Assembly (NCBI GenBank): GCA_037693485.1
Contig: CM075354.1
Location: forward strand, 158,435,501 to 158,499,500
DNA: 64,000 bases
Origin: Kitagawia praeruptora
Lineage: Eukaryota; Streptophyta; Magnoliopsida; Apiales; Apiaceae
Reading direction: 5' to 3'
The position numbers and the translations under genes are program-made. The notes beneath the pieces are model-generated. The model was not told where the DNA came from and did not search any database. It saw only the letters and a list, made by a program, of their open reading frames with translations. Each line of letters begins with the position of its first letter. Position 1 is the first letter of the stretch. Below, in pieces: positions 9,913 to 21,432 of the stretch.

Positions 9913-12420
9913 ATGAGTTCGAATACACCAAAGACTACAGGAACGGTGAAGGTCCCTAAGTTTGATAAAGAAAACTTCAACCTCTGGAAGATAAAGATGA
10001 TGTTGTTCATCAAAGCCTCTCATCCCTTGTATCCTGAGATTCTCAAGAATGGTCCTTTTGTTCCACAACAAGAGATACCAGAGAAGACTGTTAGAACCAT
10101 AACAATCCCTAGAGCTTATGAGGCCAAGGATCCATCAAAGTGGACAGAGTCAGAAAGGGAGAAGGTTGCTCTTGACAGCCACCTCATGTTGCTCATCATT
10201 GATTCCATGGATATGTCAATGTTTGCAAACATTGCATCATGCACGTCTGCTAAAGAGATGTGGGATCACATTGAGGTGTTGTGTGAAGGGACTGATGAGG
10301 TTAAAGAAAACAGGAAACAGATATTGGTCACACAGTATGAAGCTTTCATGGCACAGCCCAAGGAAAGCATCACTGAGATGTTTGAAAGGTTTCACAAGCT
10401 AGTTACTGAGTTGCAGATGAATGGAAAGGTTTACAGCACCAAGGAGTTAAATATGAAATTTCTGTTGTCTTCACCAAATCATCTGGAGCAAAGAGTCATT
10501 TCCCTTAGAGAGAGAGATTTGAACAAAGTCACCTATGATGTACTCTATGGAGTCCTAAAGACTCATGAACTTGAGTTGCTTCAGAAGAGGGCTATCCAAG
10601 CAAACCAAGGTAGGATGATAAACACATCATGTGCCTTGATTGTCAACAAATCCATCCTGGACCTAGAAGCATCTACAAGCCAACTAAGGATAGAGGAGGT
10701 GGCAGATGATGAAGAAACTGAAGCTGGGGTGAGTGAACCTGTTGAGGAAAAGGAGGAAGAAGAAGAGGAGTTTTACACTCTGGAAGAACTTGATGGGATG
10801 GAAAATACTTCATATGCTTTCATGGCCAGAAAATTTCCAAACATCAGATTTAAAAGAAATCAACCCTTCAAACCCAAAACTCAAAACCATTCAGCCAACA
10901 TGAACAAGGCACCTGTGAAACCAAACAGAAATAAGTTCAAAACCGGTTATGTGGATAGGTCATCTGTAAGGTGTTATAGATGCAATGACCTAGGGCATTT
11001 TGCCAGTGAATGCAAGAAGCCTAAAAAGAAGGATAGAGATTATCTTGAGCTAGAAGCTAAGTATGAGGCCCTTCTGAAAAAGCAGACACATGGTAAGGCC
11101 TACATAGCTGAAGGGAAGTGTTGGGATGATTCTGAGAGTGATGAAGAGGAACAAGAATTCTGCAATTATGCCTTGATGGCCAACTCCAAGGATGACTCAT
11201 CTTCATCTGATTCTCAGGTACCATCTCTCACTACTATAGACATGTCTGTTTCTGAATACAAATCCATGATTGAACAATTATCTGTTGAAATGTTTAATAT
11301 TCATACTAGTATGACTGCTGCTAATGAGGAGATTGCTAAACTGTCTACTAGAAATGAAGTATTAACCAAAAAGAATGAGGAACTTGAGCTAACTGCTATG
11401 CAAGTAGAAAACCTTAAGAAAGAAGTTGAATATTTGGAGAACAAGGTTCTATGTGCTAGTCAAGTAGAGAAGGCTCTTAGGGATGAATTAGCTGAGAATG
11501 AATTCAAACTTAAAACTTTCAAGAAATCATCTGGTTTAGTGCAATCCTACTGTGAGAAAATTGAAGCTAAACCTAAAGCAGCTATTGGACTTGACTATGA
11601 CTCTCTCACACAAAGGAAAGGCTATGCTGTCATCGAAGAGGACACAGCTGTTCATGAGAAAGTGCCTCACATTTTGAGAAAAACTGAAAATCCAATTTTT
11701 AAGGAATCAACATTTGAAATTGATGAGGATGCCTTACTCATCAAGCAAATGTTGAATGATGAGGATGAGGCACAATCTAGTGAACAGCAAGCATCCTCTA
11801 AGGGTGAGAGTGCCAAGTCAAAGACCAAGAAGCCAGTAGTTGATAGGCCAAGACCTAAGAAGTTTGTTAAGTTTGTATCAGCTGGGAAGAGTGAATCAGA
11901 AAAGGAAGTGACTAAAAAGAAACAGAACAGAAATGGCAAGTTAGGGATTAACAAGGATAACAACTATGCTTATATGCCTAATGCCCCTAGGAAAACTTGT
12001 CAGAACTGTTTCAGTACCAACCATCTAACTCATGCATGCAAGAAACCTGTTGGTAGTCTGTCTAAACCTTTCTATGATTGTTCTGTGCCTCTAAGACATA
12101 GAGATGCACCCTTCTGTGATAAATTTGACTGTATGCCATGCAATATGAATGTTATGACTAGTTGTTTTAATTTAAGAAGACAGTTCATTGATGGTTGTAT
12201 CAGTCACAATTCTCACACACACTACACAAGGTCAAAGTCTTCAAGTCCTCCTAAAGCTAGGAAGGTACCTTTGTCACCTAAGTCTGAAACCTCAGGTTCT
12301 AAGACTTCCAACAGTGACAAGAAGACTGACACTAAGAAAGTTAACAAGCATGTTGTTTATGATAAAACTGTCTCTAAGTCACATGGACCCAAACTTGTTT
12401 GGGTACCAAAGGAAAAGTAA
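9913..12420 (+). CDS. gag: Sirevirus Gag
   Basis: This is the capsid/nucleocapsid polyprotein that packages element RNA in the cytoplasm. I start it at 9913 (MSSNTPKTTG), the first Met after the PBS; the frame is open further upstream but only through LTR and PBS. The N-terminal part has the Copia Gag signature (KFDKENFNLWKIKMMLF, then MWDHIEVLCEG). An acidic Glu-rich stretch lies near residues 270-295. A CCHC knuckle CYRCNDLGHFASEC is at about residue 354, and a second, CQNCFSTNHLTHAC, at about 696, with a predicted coiled coil near 446-536 between them. Length is 835 aa, as expected for sirevirus Gag. It ends in TAA at 12418-12420, and pol lies in the -1 frame. Confidence 0.9.
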   Translation: MSSNTPKTTGTVKVPKFDKENFNLWKIKMMLFIKASHPLYPEILKNGPFVPQQEIPEKTVRTITIPRAYEAKDPSKWTESEREKVALDSHLMLLIIDSMDMSMFANIASCTSAKEMWDHIEVLCEGTDEVKENRKQILVTQYEAFMAQPKESITEMFERFHKLVTELQMNGKVYSTKELNMKFLLSSPNHLEQRVISLRERDLNKVTYDVLYGVLKTHELELLQKRAIQANQGRMINTSCALIVNKSILDLEASTSQLRIEEVADDEETEAGVSEPVEEKEEEEEEFYTLEELDGMENTSYAFMARKFPNIRFKRNQPFKPKTQNHSANMNKAPVKPNRNKFKTGYVDRSSVRCYRCNDLGHFASECKKPKKKDRDYLELEAKYEALLKKQTHGKAYIAEGKCWDDSESDEEEQEFCNYALMANSKDDSSSSDSQVPSLTTIDMSVSEYKSMIEQLSVEMFNIHTSMTAANEEIAKLSTRNEVLTKKNEELELTAMQVENLKKEVEYLENKVLCASQVEKALRDELAENEFKLKTFKKSSGLVQSYCEKIEAKPKAAIGLDYDSLTQRKGYAVIEEDTAVHEKVPHILRKTENPIFKESTFEIDEDALLIKQMLNDEDEAQSSEQQASSKGESAKSKTKKPVVDRPRPKKFVKFVSAGKSESEKEVTKKKQNRNGKLGINKDNNYAYMPNAPRKTCQNCFSTNHLTHACKKPVGSLSKPFYDCSVPLRHRDAPFCDKFDCMPCNMNVMTSCFNLRRQFIDGCISHNSHTHYTRSKSSSPPKARKVPLSPKSETSGSKTSNSDKKTDTKKVNKHVVYDKTVSKSHGPKLVWVPKEK

Positions 12421-15400
12421 TACCTTTGTGTTTGCAGGGCAAAGAAAGTGAGAAGAAGGTCATGTGGATTTTGGACAGTGGATGCTCAAATCATATGACT
12501 GGTGATATGGCCCTGCTATCACAGTATGAGGAAAAGGCTGGCCCAATGGTTGCTTTTGGAGATGACAGCATGGGTAACACATTGGGATATGGCAAGCTGA
12601 AAGTTGGAAATGTCATCATTGAAGATGTAGCACTAGTCAAGGGGCTCAAGCATAATCTGTTAAGTGTTGGTCAGTTTACTGATAGAGGATTCAAAGTGAA
12701 TTTTGACAAAGATGAATGTTTGATCACCCACAAGAAGACTGGTGATTTTGCTCTATCTGGAGTAAGGAAGGGAAGCCTGTTTGTAGCCAATATGGACTCT
12801 GCAAACAAGGACAAAATTTGTTGCTTTTACTCAAAAGCATCAAATGAAGATTGTTGGCTGTGGCACAAGAAACTATCACACCTGAACTTTAAGGCCATTA
12901 ATTCTCTAGTCAAAAGAGAGTTAGTGAGAGGCATGCCCACACTTGAATTCTGCCAAGAAGGAGTGTGTGAGGCTTGTCAAAAAGGAAAAATGAAGAGATC
13001 AAGCCACAAGTCAAAGACAGTGACATCTGTAACCAAGCCACTACAACTTATCCATATGGATTTGTTTGGGCCTGTTAACATAATGTCACTTGGAAGAAAG
13101 AAGTATGCCCTGGTAATGGTTGATGATTTTTCAAGATATACATGGGTAGAATTTCTGGCATCAAAAGATGAGGCTCCACAAGTAATCATTGAGCATATAA
13201 AGAAAGTTGACAAGGAAGCAAAGGCAAACGATGCAAGTGTGATTGCATTGAGGAGTGATAATGGAACAGAGTTCAGAAATGCCACACTTGAAGCATTCTG
13301 CAAAGAGAATGGCATTTCTCAGCAATTCTCAGCTCCAAGGACTCCACAACAAAATGGAGTTGTTGAGAGAAAGAATAGAACTCTAATTGAGGCTGCTAGA
13401 ACAATGTTACTTGATGCAAAAATGCCCACATGTTTTTGGGCTGAGGCTGTGAGCACTGCATGCTATATTCAGAACAGAACCCTCATCAACAAAAACACTG
13501 GAAAGACTCCTTACAACTTGATGACTGGAAAGAAGCCTACACTGAAGTATATTCATACTTTTGGAAGCAAATGCTTTGTACTTAAGGACAATTCTGAATA
13601 TGTTGGAAAGTTTGATGCAAAAGCATTTGAAGGAATTTTTCTTGGCTATTCTATGGAAAGAATTGCATACAAGGTTTATGTCATCAGTCAAAAGAAAGTT
13701 ATGGAAAGCACAGATGTAACATTTGATGACAGCAAACTACCTGGACTAGAAGAAGCCAATGATGAAGACAAAGATCCATTGAAGTTTGATAATCTGGATG
13801 ATTCTGATGAAGAGACTGAAACTAGAGTTGAAACTCAAGTTCAACAAACTCAAGTGAATAATGATACAAGAGAAGAATTTGTGCCAATCAATAGTGAAGA
13901 AACAAGCATCCAAGACACACCTGTGAGTAATGGCAACTTCACAGGGGGAGGAAATGAGGATGATCATGATGAGGATGATGAAGCAACATCAAGGATGAGA
14001 AATCAGGCTGAACACTCAAGGAAATGGGATAGATCACACACTGCAGAGCAAATCATTGGAGATCCTAATGCAGGAGTAAGGACTAGGAGAGCAACTCAAA
14101 ATGAGTGCCTCTATGGATGTTTTCTATCACAAGTTGAGCCTAAGAAACTTGATGATGCATTGTTGGATCCAGATTGGATTATTGCCATGCAAGAGGAGCT
14201 GAATCAATTTGAAAGGAACAAAGTATGGGAACTTGTGCCTGCACCAAAGAATAGAACCATTGTTGGAACAAAATGGGTTCTGAAGAATAAGATGGATGAA
14301 GATGGTGTAATAATAAGAAACAAAGCAAGGCTGGTTGCAAAAGGATACTCTCAACAGGAAGGCATTGATTATGATGAGACATTTGCCCCTGTTGCTAGAT
14401 TGGAAGCCATTAGAATATTCTTGGCATTTGCTGCTCATTCAAACTTTAAAGTTTATCAAATGGATGTCAAGAGTGCATTTCTAAATGGAGAGTTGGAAGA
14501 AGAGGTTTATGTGCAACAACCACCTGGCTTTGAGGATCCACATTTCCCAGAATTTGTCTACAGATTGCTTAAGGCACTATATGGACTTAAGCAAGCTCCA
14601 AGAGCATGGTATGATACTCTATCACAATTTCTTCTTGAAAATCAATTCACTCGAGGCACATTGGACAAGACACTGTTTTACAAGAAGCATGGTGATGATA
14701 TGATCCTAGTTCAAATCTATGTGGATGATATCATTTTTGGTTCTACAAATGAGAAACTGTGTGAGAAATTCTCTAAACTCATGCAGAGCAGATATGAGAT
14801 GAGTATGATGGGAGAGTTGACATTCTTTCTAGGGTTGCAAGTCAGTCAAAGGAAGGATGGTATCTTTATCAGTCAAACCAAGTACATCAAGGATTTATTG
14901 AAGAAGTTTGACTTGGAAGATTGTTCACCTGCCAAGACACCCATGGCCACTGCCACTAAATTGGATGAAGATGCTAAAGGCAAGAGAGTAGATATCTCAG
15001 TCTACAGAGGCATGGTTGGTTCTCTACTCTACCTCACTGTAAGTAGGCCAGACATCATGTTTGCTACATGCTTGTGTGCAAGGTTTCAATCAAATCCAAA
15101 GGAATCACATTTGATTGCAATAAAAAGGATCTTTAGATATCTGAAGGGCACTCCTAACTTGGGATTATGGTACCCTAAGGACACAGGGTTCAATCTGGTT
15201 GGCTACTCTGATGCTGATTATGCTGGATGCAGAGTGGATAGGAAAAGCACCTCAGGAAGCTGCCAGTTCCTTGGACAAAGGTTAGTTTCTTGGTATAGCA
15301 AGAAGCAACAATCTGTGTCAACTTCTACAGCTGAGGCTGAATACATAGCTGCTGGAAGTTGCTGTGCTCAAGTGCTTTGGATTAGAAATCAACTTAGAGA

Positions 15401-15671
15401 TTATGGACTTGTGTTGGAAAGAATTCCAATCATGTGTGACAACACAAGTGCAATCTCTATAGTTGCCAATCCTGTCAATCATTCTAGAACAAAGCACATT
15501 GACATCAGATATCATTTCATAAGAGAACATGCAACTAATGGAACCATTGAGTTGCATTATGTCTCTACAGATAAACAACTAGCTGATATATTCACTAAGC
15601 CATTAGATGAAGCCACCTTCACAAGGTTGGTAAGTGAGATTGGAATGCTGAATTCTTCAGATTCTGGCTAA
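12399..15671 (+). CDS. pol: Sirevirus Pol: protease, integrase, RT, RNase H
   Basis: Copia-order polyprotein. Residue positions count from 12399. The protease active site is DSGCSNHMTGD (about 26). The integrase zinc domain has WHKKLSHLNF (about 155) and CEACQKGK (about 190); its DDE residues lie in HMDLFGPV (about 220), RSDNGTEF (about 287) and NGVVERKN (about 323). Reverse transcriptase has MDVKSAFLNG, YGLKQAPRAW and the catalytic YVDDIIF (about 774). RNase H has SDADYAGC and STAEAEYIA. It ends ADIFTKPLD...GMLNSSDSG. No stop or frameshift is seen inside. The frame opens just after a TAA at 12375-12377 and overlaps gag in the -1 frame, so there is no ATG of its own and 12399 is only a nominal start. 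Expression needs a frameshift, or the copy carries a one-base lesion. Confidence 0.93.
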   Translation: MGTKGKVIPLCLQGKESEKKVMWILDSGCSNHMTGDMALLSQYEEKAGPMVAFGDDSMGNTLGYGKLKVGNVIIEDVALVKGLKHNLLSVGQFTDRGFKVNFDKDECLITHKKTGDFALSGVRKGSLFVANMDSANKDKICCFYSKASNEDCWLWHKKLSHLNFKAINSLVKRELVRGMPTLEFCQEGVCEACQKGKMKRSSHKSKTVTSVTKPLQLIHMDLFGPVNIMSLGRKKYALVMVDDFSRYTWVEFLASKDEAPQVIIEHIKKVDKEAKANDASVIALRSDNGTEFRNATLEAFCKENGISQQFSAPRTPQQNGVVERKNRTLIEAARTMLLDAKMPTCFWAEAVSTACYIQNRTLINKNTGKTPYNLMTGKKPTLKYIHTFGSKCFVLKDNSEYVGKFDAKAFEGIFLGYSMERIAYKVYVISQKKVMESTDVTFDDSKLPGLEEANDEDKDPLKFDNLDDSDEETETRVETQVQQTQVNNDTREEFVPINSEETSIQDTPVSNGNFTGGGNEDDHDEDDEATSRMRNQAEHSRKWDRSHTAEQIIGDPNAGVRTRRATQNECLYGCFLSQVEPKKLDDALLDPDWIIAMQEELNQFERNKVWELVPAPKNRTIVGTKWVLKNKMDEDGVIIRNKARLVAKGYSQQEGIDYDETFAPVARLEAIRIFLAFAAHSNFKVYQMDVKSAFLNGELEEEVYVQQPPGFEDPHFPEFVYRLLKALYGLKQAPRAWYDTLSQFLLENQFTRGTLDKTLFYKKHGDDMILVQIYVDDIIFGSTNEKLCEKFSKLMQSRYEMSMMGELTFFLGLQVSQRKDGIFISQTKYIKDLLKKFDLEDCSPAKTPMATATKLDEDAKGKRVDISVYRGMVGSLLYLTVSRPDIMFATCLCARFQSNPKESHLIAIKRIFRYLKGTPNLGLWYPKDTGFNLVGYSDADYAGCRVDRKSTSGSCQFLGQRLVSWYSKKQQSVSTSTAEAEYIAAGSCCAQVLWIRNQLRDYGLVLERIPIMCDNTSAISIVANPVNHSRTKHIDIRYHFIREHATNGTIELHYVSTDKQLADIFTKPLDEATFTRLVSEIGMLNSSDSG

Positions 15672-16516
15672 GTGAATACATCATCTAGATTGTTGCAGCA
15701 GTAAACACTTACTTTATCTAAATCCTCAATATTTTTGAAGTAAGTGTTGGCTGAAATATGATTTATAAATATTTCAAATCTGTTGCATATGTTGAAAATC
15801 ATATTTTTATTAACTCAAAATTTCTATGAAATTTTGAGAAAATCACTATTTGGTTTGCTAGGATATTTTTCAATGAATATGTCTGGTAAATTTTTACAAG
15901 ATAGTGAAAATCAAATTTTTATGAGTGATGGGTATAGTTCGATAAGTCAGACTTTTCGAATGATTCACTATTCGACATCTCTAATAAGTCTCATTAGAGT
16001 ACTCTTGAGTTCTCGAATAGAGTCTTTCTGAGATATCGAATAGAGGGCTTCTAGACTTCTCGAATATAGTAACTGAGTTCTCGAATGATTGAGTTCTCGA
16101 ACACTATATTTGAGTTCTCGAATCATTTGAAAAGGCTGAATTCTCGCTGAATTTTAACCGATTTTGGATTTTTATCTAAAAATTTAATTCACTCATAAAA
16201 ACACATTTTATTTAATTTAGAATTATTTCTAAGTTAGATAACTGCCAGCTGTGAGTTTCTATCTGCTTGAGTTATCGATTAAGCCATTCTTGACTTCTCG
16301 AATAGTTGTTTTCTACTTCTCGAATGCCTGACTTGTCGATACAAAATAGTCTGCTAATCGACAATTCAAGTACTTCATACTTATACAATCTCACATCTAT
16401 TCGATTCATTTCATTCGATTTCTCAAGCATCTACACTCTCTAAACCCCTGAAACCCTAGCTACGAAAAGCCAAATTTCTTCTTCAACCTTCAATTTCTTT
16501 TCTCTCTTCTACACGA
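15672..16516 (+). other. Spacer between pol and env-position ORF with LTR-like TTCGA motifs
   Basis: No ORF of note. Two clusters (15935-16140 and 16260-16420) repeat the LTR vocabulary TTCTCGAAT, TTCGATAAGTC and GATATCGAATAG. Just before the next ORF come an AT-rich tract and a CT-rich leader (16430-16515). Confidence 0.7.
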
Positions 16517-19500
16517 ATGGCAACAGTAAAGTTCAACACCAACTTCATCGCTCTCACTAGTGATGTTGAAGCACCCAATGCAAATTTCAAGTGCTTTGTG
16601 AAATGGATGGCTGAGTCAAATATCAAGGATGCACTCTCTGCCAACCCAACTCTGTATCTCGATATTCTGGAACAATTCTGGAGTACTGCTATTGTGGAGG
16701 TTGTAGCCCTGGAAAACGCAATCACTTCCTATGTCATCTACTGCAAGGTTCAAGATAAGGAAATCACTATCACTACTGCAGACATGAACCAAGCACTAGG
16801 ACTACAACAAGAGTCATTTGACAGAATGGCCACTAACGCAGAGTTGGAGGAATTCTTTGAGTTCATAAACTACTCAGATGGGATTAACCTTGGAAAGCTA
16901 AACAGAAAGAATCTGAGAAAGGAGTGGAGCTATGTGTTTGCAACTCTTCTCCAAGTCTTCACTGCCAGGAAATCAAGCTTTGATCAAATCAGTGCACCTG
17001 TGCAGCAAATTGGATATGCTTTGGCCTATGGAAAGAAGATAGATGTTGGCCAAATCATACTTCAAGAATTATATGGGAGACTTGGTAAGAACACAACCAA
17101 GAGAGGTACTGATATTTTCTTCCCTCGCTTTATTCAATCTGTACTTAATTATAAAAATGCTTCATTGATTGAATTGCCTGGGATTGATAAAAATAAAATA
17201 GGCTATCCTAAGTCCATGACCAAACTCATTTTTGGTAACTTGGAAACTAGGAATGATGTGGATGTAAGACTGAACATAACTCCCCATATGGAGAGTTTGT
17301 TTAGGACTTACCCCCACAACATGCCAACATTTGATGCAAAATCTAAGTTAGCACAGCCCAAGCAAGTAGAACAAAATGCTAACCCAGGGCCTGCTAACCA
17401 ACCCTCTCAACCAAACACTCTACCTCTTACTGAGCCAACTGCATCATCCTCTCAAAAGGGTGATGTTAGTAAAAAGAAGAGAAAGGAAGTAATGTCTGCA
17501 CCTTTAAATATCTTGTCTGAAGCAGCATTAGCTGTTGAATTAGGTCTAGGAAGTGAGGAATCTGAGTTACCCTTGCACAGAACAAAGAAGAAGAAAACTA
17601 AGACCATCTCTTCAGTCACACAAATGGCTGAAGTTGTAAAATCAGGGGCACACAGCTCACTAGGTGTATCCTCTCAACAGGGTGCACCTATAGAATCAAG
17701 CATTCTCCCCAATGCACCTTCTTGTATAGAGTCAGCACATGGGAGTGATAAGGCTGGCACAACACTGAGTGGAGAGCACATCACTTTTGAAACTCCCTCT
17801 ATCTCTCAGGGGGAGTTGCCAAAATCTACTCTAAAACACACTTCTCTTCCAGAATCTATCTCTGAAATTTCTTTGGAACCTGCAACTCAGGCAACTGAGA
17901 TGCAAGGTATTGATCATCAAGAATTCTTTTCTCTTGATGAGCCAATAATTTCAAGTGACTTAGTGCATGACACTTTGTTCACCACTCAGAACCCACATTT
18001 AGATGGTGAGGGAATGCATGCTGAGGCATATCCTAATGACACCATCACAAACACAGAGGTTCCCCTAGTTTTTACTAGAGACTCTGTGCCTGTGTCAACT
18101 GCTGGTGTAATTCATCCCACTTCTGTGGTGACACCAGTAGTAGAGTCAATCCATCCGGTTACAGAAGTTGCATCTGTAACTGAGGAGACTAGCTTGCCTA
18201 GCTCTAGCTCTGACTTCATGTCAACATGGCTGAAGCCTGTGCAACATGACAGTGCTTCAGGATCAGGGTCTGTTCCACAACAATTGACGGTTGAAGCACT
18301 TCAAAGCTTAATTGTGGATCAGATTCCTGAGTTCACAAAGATTGCTCAGCACCTTCTCACTGCAGACATGCCCAATCCAGACTATGAGGCTATTCTGTTA
18401 TGCCATAGGGATGATGTGGAAGTGCAGAAGTCAAAGATCATTGATGATGCTGAGAGAGATGGCAACATAGATGCCTGGTTGCAAGGAAAATATGATATTA
18501 CTCTCGATGAAGCACTTCAGTATCTCAGGGAGGAATACATCACTTCACTGGGCTCCAATGCAAACTCCCTGTCACCTGGTGAAGTGTATGAAGCTGTAAA
18601 TGATTCCTACAAGGGTTTCCTCAAGGCTGCACACTATCTTGGCAAAGGAGTCAAAACTGAAGTCAACAGGGTGTGTGATAAGACAGCCACTTCAGTAGCA
18701 GAAGTCAAGAGGGCCTTTGATGCTAAATTTCCTCAATTGGACAGTGTGTTCAAGGACATCAAACACTACAACTCTACCTGCACTCAGGTGGACAATGGGC
18801 TGGCTATGCTAAAAGATGCTGTCACAGGTCTGGGGCATCAATTTCAGAATCTATCTGACCAGACTACAGATGCCAATGCCATGCTGAGGATAATGTTCAA
18901 AAATCTTTATGGAGATAGACTAGTGACTGATGTCCCTGTGCATGAATTGTCTAAATATGAAGTGAAGAGGCTGCAGGATCAATCTTTATCTGGCTTCAAG
19001 GCCAATGAGTTATTCACTAAGGTCAACACTCTTGAGCAGGAGGTAGCTACTCTCACCAAGACCAATGCTCATCTCACAGAAAAGGTTGCATTGCTAAATG
19101 ATCAGTTGGACACTCATGCATCCACCACAGCTGATGTCCTTCTGCATCAACAATCCATGTTAGCTGCAATGATGAAGCATATGGGTCTCCCTCTACCTGA
19201 TGAATCTTCACTCCCAAAGGACATTTCTACAGCCTCTGTGCCTGACAACAAGCCTAAGGGGGAGAAGAAGGCTAGGAACTCAAATTCAAAGGGGGAGACA
19301 AAGGGAGAGAAAGGCATAATAATCAAAGAGGGTGGTCAACAAAGGGCTTCTAAGTCTCTAGCAAATGTGCCTGGCAAGGGAAAAGCCAAAGTAGATGAGC
19401 CTCCATCTATCTTGCCAGTTGTCACCTTACCAACTGTGCACATCACTACTCCTGGAGGACAAAAGCAATCCATAACTACCACAGTGGTTGCAGGGAGTAT

Positions 19501-21271
19501 GCCATCTGACAAACCTCCAATCTCTATATCTGAGAGTGCCAAGCCTGTAGAAGTCAAAGTTGTTACTGAGGCCAAGCTACAAGAAGTTGCTAACTCCAAT
19601 GACTATCATGATAAAGCCTTCTTGGAGTTTCTGAAAGCCATAAGGGAACAGGTTGGTGACACTCAGTTTTATCTGAGGGAGGTGAAGAAGCAGATAGACT
19701 ACATCACTGTCATCCCCAAGAAAGTCAACAATATATGGGTCAAGGAGATAGTGATGGTTTCCAAACTAAAGATATGGCATCTAACATACCAGACTCTACA
19801 AGACCTAAAGCACTCAGAGATAGATGCCATACTTGAGATCATTGAGAAGAAAAATGAGAACAACAAGAGTCTGTTTGATGATTTGAGGAATGGTCAACCT
19901 ACAAGGCTACCAGAAGTGATCAAGAAGCCATGGACAATTATTTATCAGTCTGGTACCAGAATTGAAGATATCAAGCAATTGGTCATTCCTCATGATCTCA
20001 CCTCCAGAAATCACAGACTGATCATTGCTATCATTGATCAATTACAGAAGAAGGTTGGAGCCAGAAATGCTGAAGAAATTGAGGCACTGCATATCCTCAG
20101 AACCTATATTGCAACTGGTGAAATTCCAGAGATGGCTCAACCTAGGAGAAATAAGGATGATGATTTTGAAGACAAAGGTGATGGGAGGAGAAGACATCAC
20201 AGGAGAGATAAGGGTGATGAAGATAAGAAGAAAAAGGGGGACAAGGATGAAAAGGATGATGATGACCAGGGTAAAACATATGTGAGAAAGAGTGGAAGAC
20301 AGCAAGCCTTAGGCAATGCTAGCAGTAATCTCACCACAACACAAGACTCTAAGTCTAGGGTGAATACTGTTAGTAGTGACCTAGCAAAATCTACATCTAT
20401 GGCTTCTGCAACTGTCTTACCATCTCAAGAAAAGAAGAAGATTCAAGTCAAGAAACCATGTGTATGTTTCAGAAAGCAATCTGCTAATGGAATACTACTA
20501 TGGTCTACCAACCAAGGTCAGAGATTTCTGCCAAGCAACCATGTCAAGAGGATAAAATTTAAACATGCTGCAAGGAGAGTGAAGCTATCCAAATCTAGAG
20601 CCCTAACAATCATTCCAGGATTAAAGCTCCAGCCACTTGATGAAGACTTTGATGAAGAGCAACTGCTATTTCTAAGAGCTCAAAAGATATGCTATGCTGC
20701 AATTGTGGATGACCACCTTGTAATCAAGTACACTGATGGGAAAGAAATGAAATTCAAACAAGGGGGTTGTCAACATTGGGGTAAATTGTATGAGATAGAA
20801 AGAATCATTGCATTGCTGGATTCTAAGGACAAGGTGGAGAAAGTATGGAAGCTGGAATTGATTGACTTTGTGAAAATGAAGAAAGAATATGCTGAGAAGA
20901 TAAGGAAGGGCTGCTATGAGAAATGGTTATAAAGGGAGAAAGAAATTGATAGACTGGAGATTGAAGCAGAAAAGCTAAGGGCAAAGGGATTGTGTAGAGT
21001 TCAGTTTGATCCCTATGTGGTGAAGTATAGGAGGAGAAATGGAGACAATGTCAATATAAGAATGAACCTACTCAGTCACTATCCTGCCAACATTCTGAAG
21101 CCAGTGCTTGAAGATTTCAAAAACTCTATTATGATTGAAGAATTGGATGCTATGACAGAAATCATGAGAGCAGTAGATGAGATTGCAAGAAAGGAGAAAG
21201 AAAGGAAACAGAAAGCATATGATGATCTACAAGCCAAGGCAATGGAGATGCAATCAAAAGAAAACGGCTAG
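16517..21271 (+). pseudogene. Sirevirus env-position ORF, interrupted by one stop
   Basis: A long ORF downstream of pol in the place of the env-like ORF of sireviruses. The first segment, 16517-20929, codes 1471 aa from MATVKFNTNF. A TAA at 20930-20932 interrupts it, and the same frame continues to 21271 (ending MQSKENG). The other family copy (62718-64000) reads through this point, so the TAA is a lesion of this copy. The N-terminal 250 residues look globular. Then follow a Ser/Thr/Pro-rich linker, a leucine-heptad coiled coil (about residues 830-875), and a Lys/Arg/Asp-rich tract (about 1208-1255, RRRHHRRDKGDED). The conserved C-terminal part includes PCVCFRKQ and GGCQHWGKLYEIERI. I see no signal peptide or membrane segment, so an envelope role is not supported by sequence. 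The function is unknown. Confidence 0.8.
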
Positions 21272-21422
21272 TACCTCATCATACTGTAAGAAGTATTTAT
21301 CTTGTAATTTCATTTATGTGTTCAATCAAATCACATACCTGTACTCTTAAAAGTTTTATCTTTAATGTATGTTAGGCTTGTTATCAGACATGAAATTGTG
21401 ACTAAGGGTCTCACTCACAATT

Positions 21423-21431
21423 TGGGGGAGA
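21423..21431 (+). promoter_or_regulatory. Polypurine tract of the sirevirus
   Basis: TGGGGGAGA sits immediately before the 3' LTR (TGTTAG at 21433). It is the plus-strand primer site. The same sequence, reversed, lies next to the LTR of the second copy (62567-62577). Confidence 0.85.
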
Positions 21432-21432
21432 T

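Noticed and set aside
12410..12450. A 21-bp GT...AG stretch at the gag stop that might be a mini-intron restoring gag-pol
   Set aside because: It is far too short for a plant intron, and removing 21 bases keeps the gag frame, which does not lead into pol.
16517..21271. Calling the extra sirevirus ORF an envelope glycoprotein
   Set aside because: No signal peptide, transmembrane or fusion segment could be seen; only its position supports the name.
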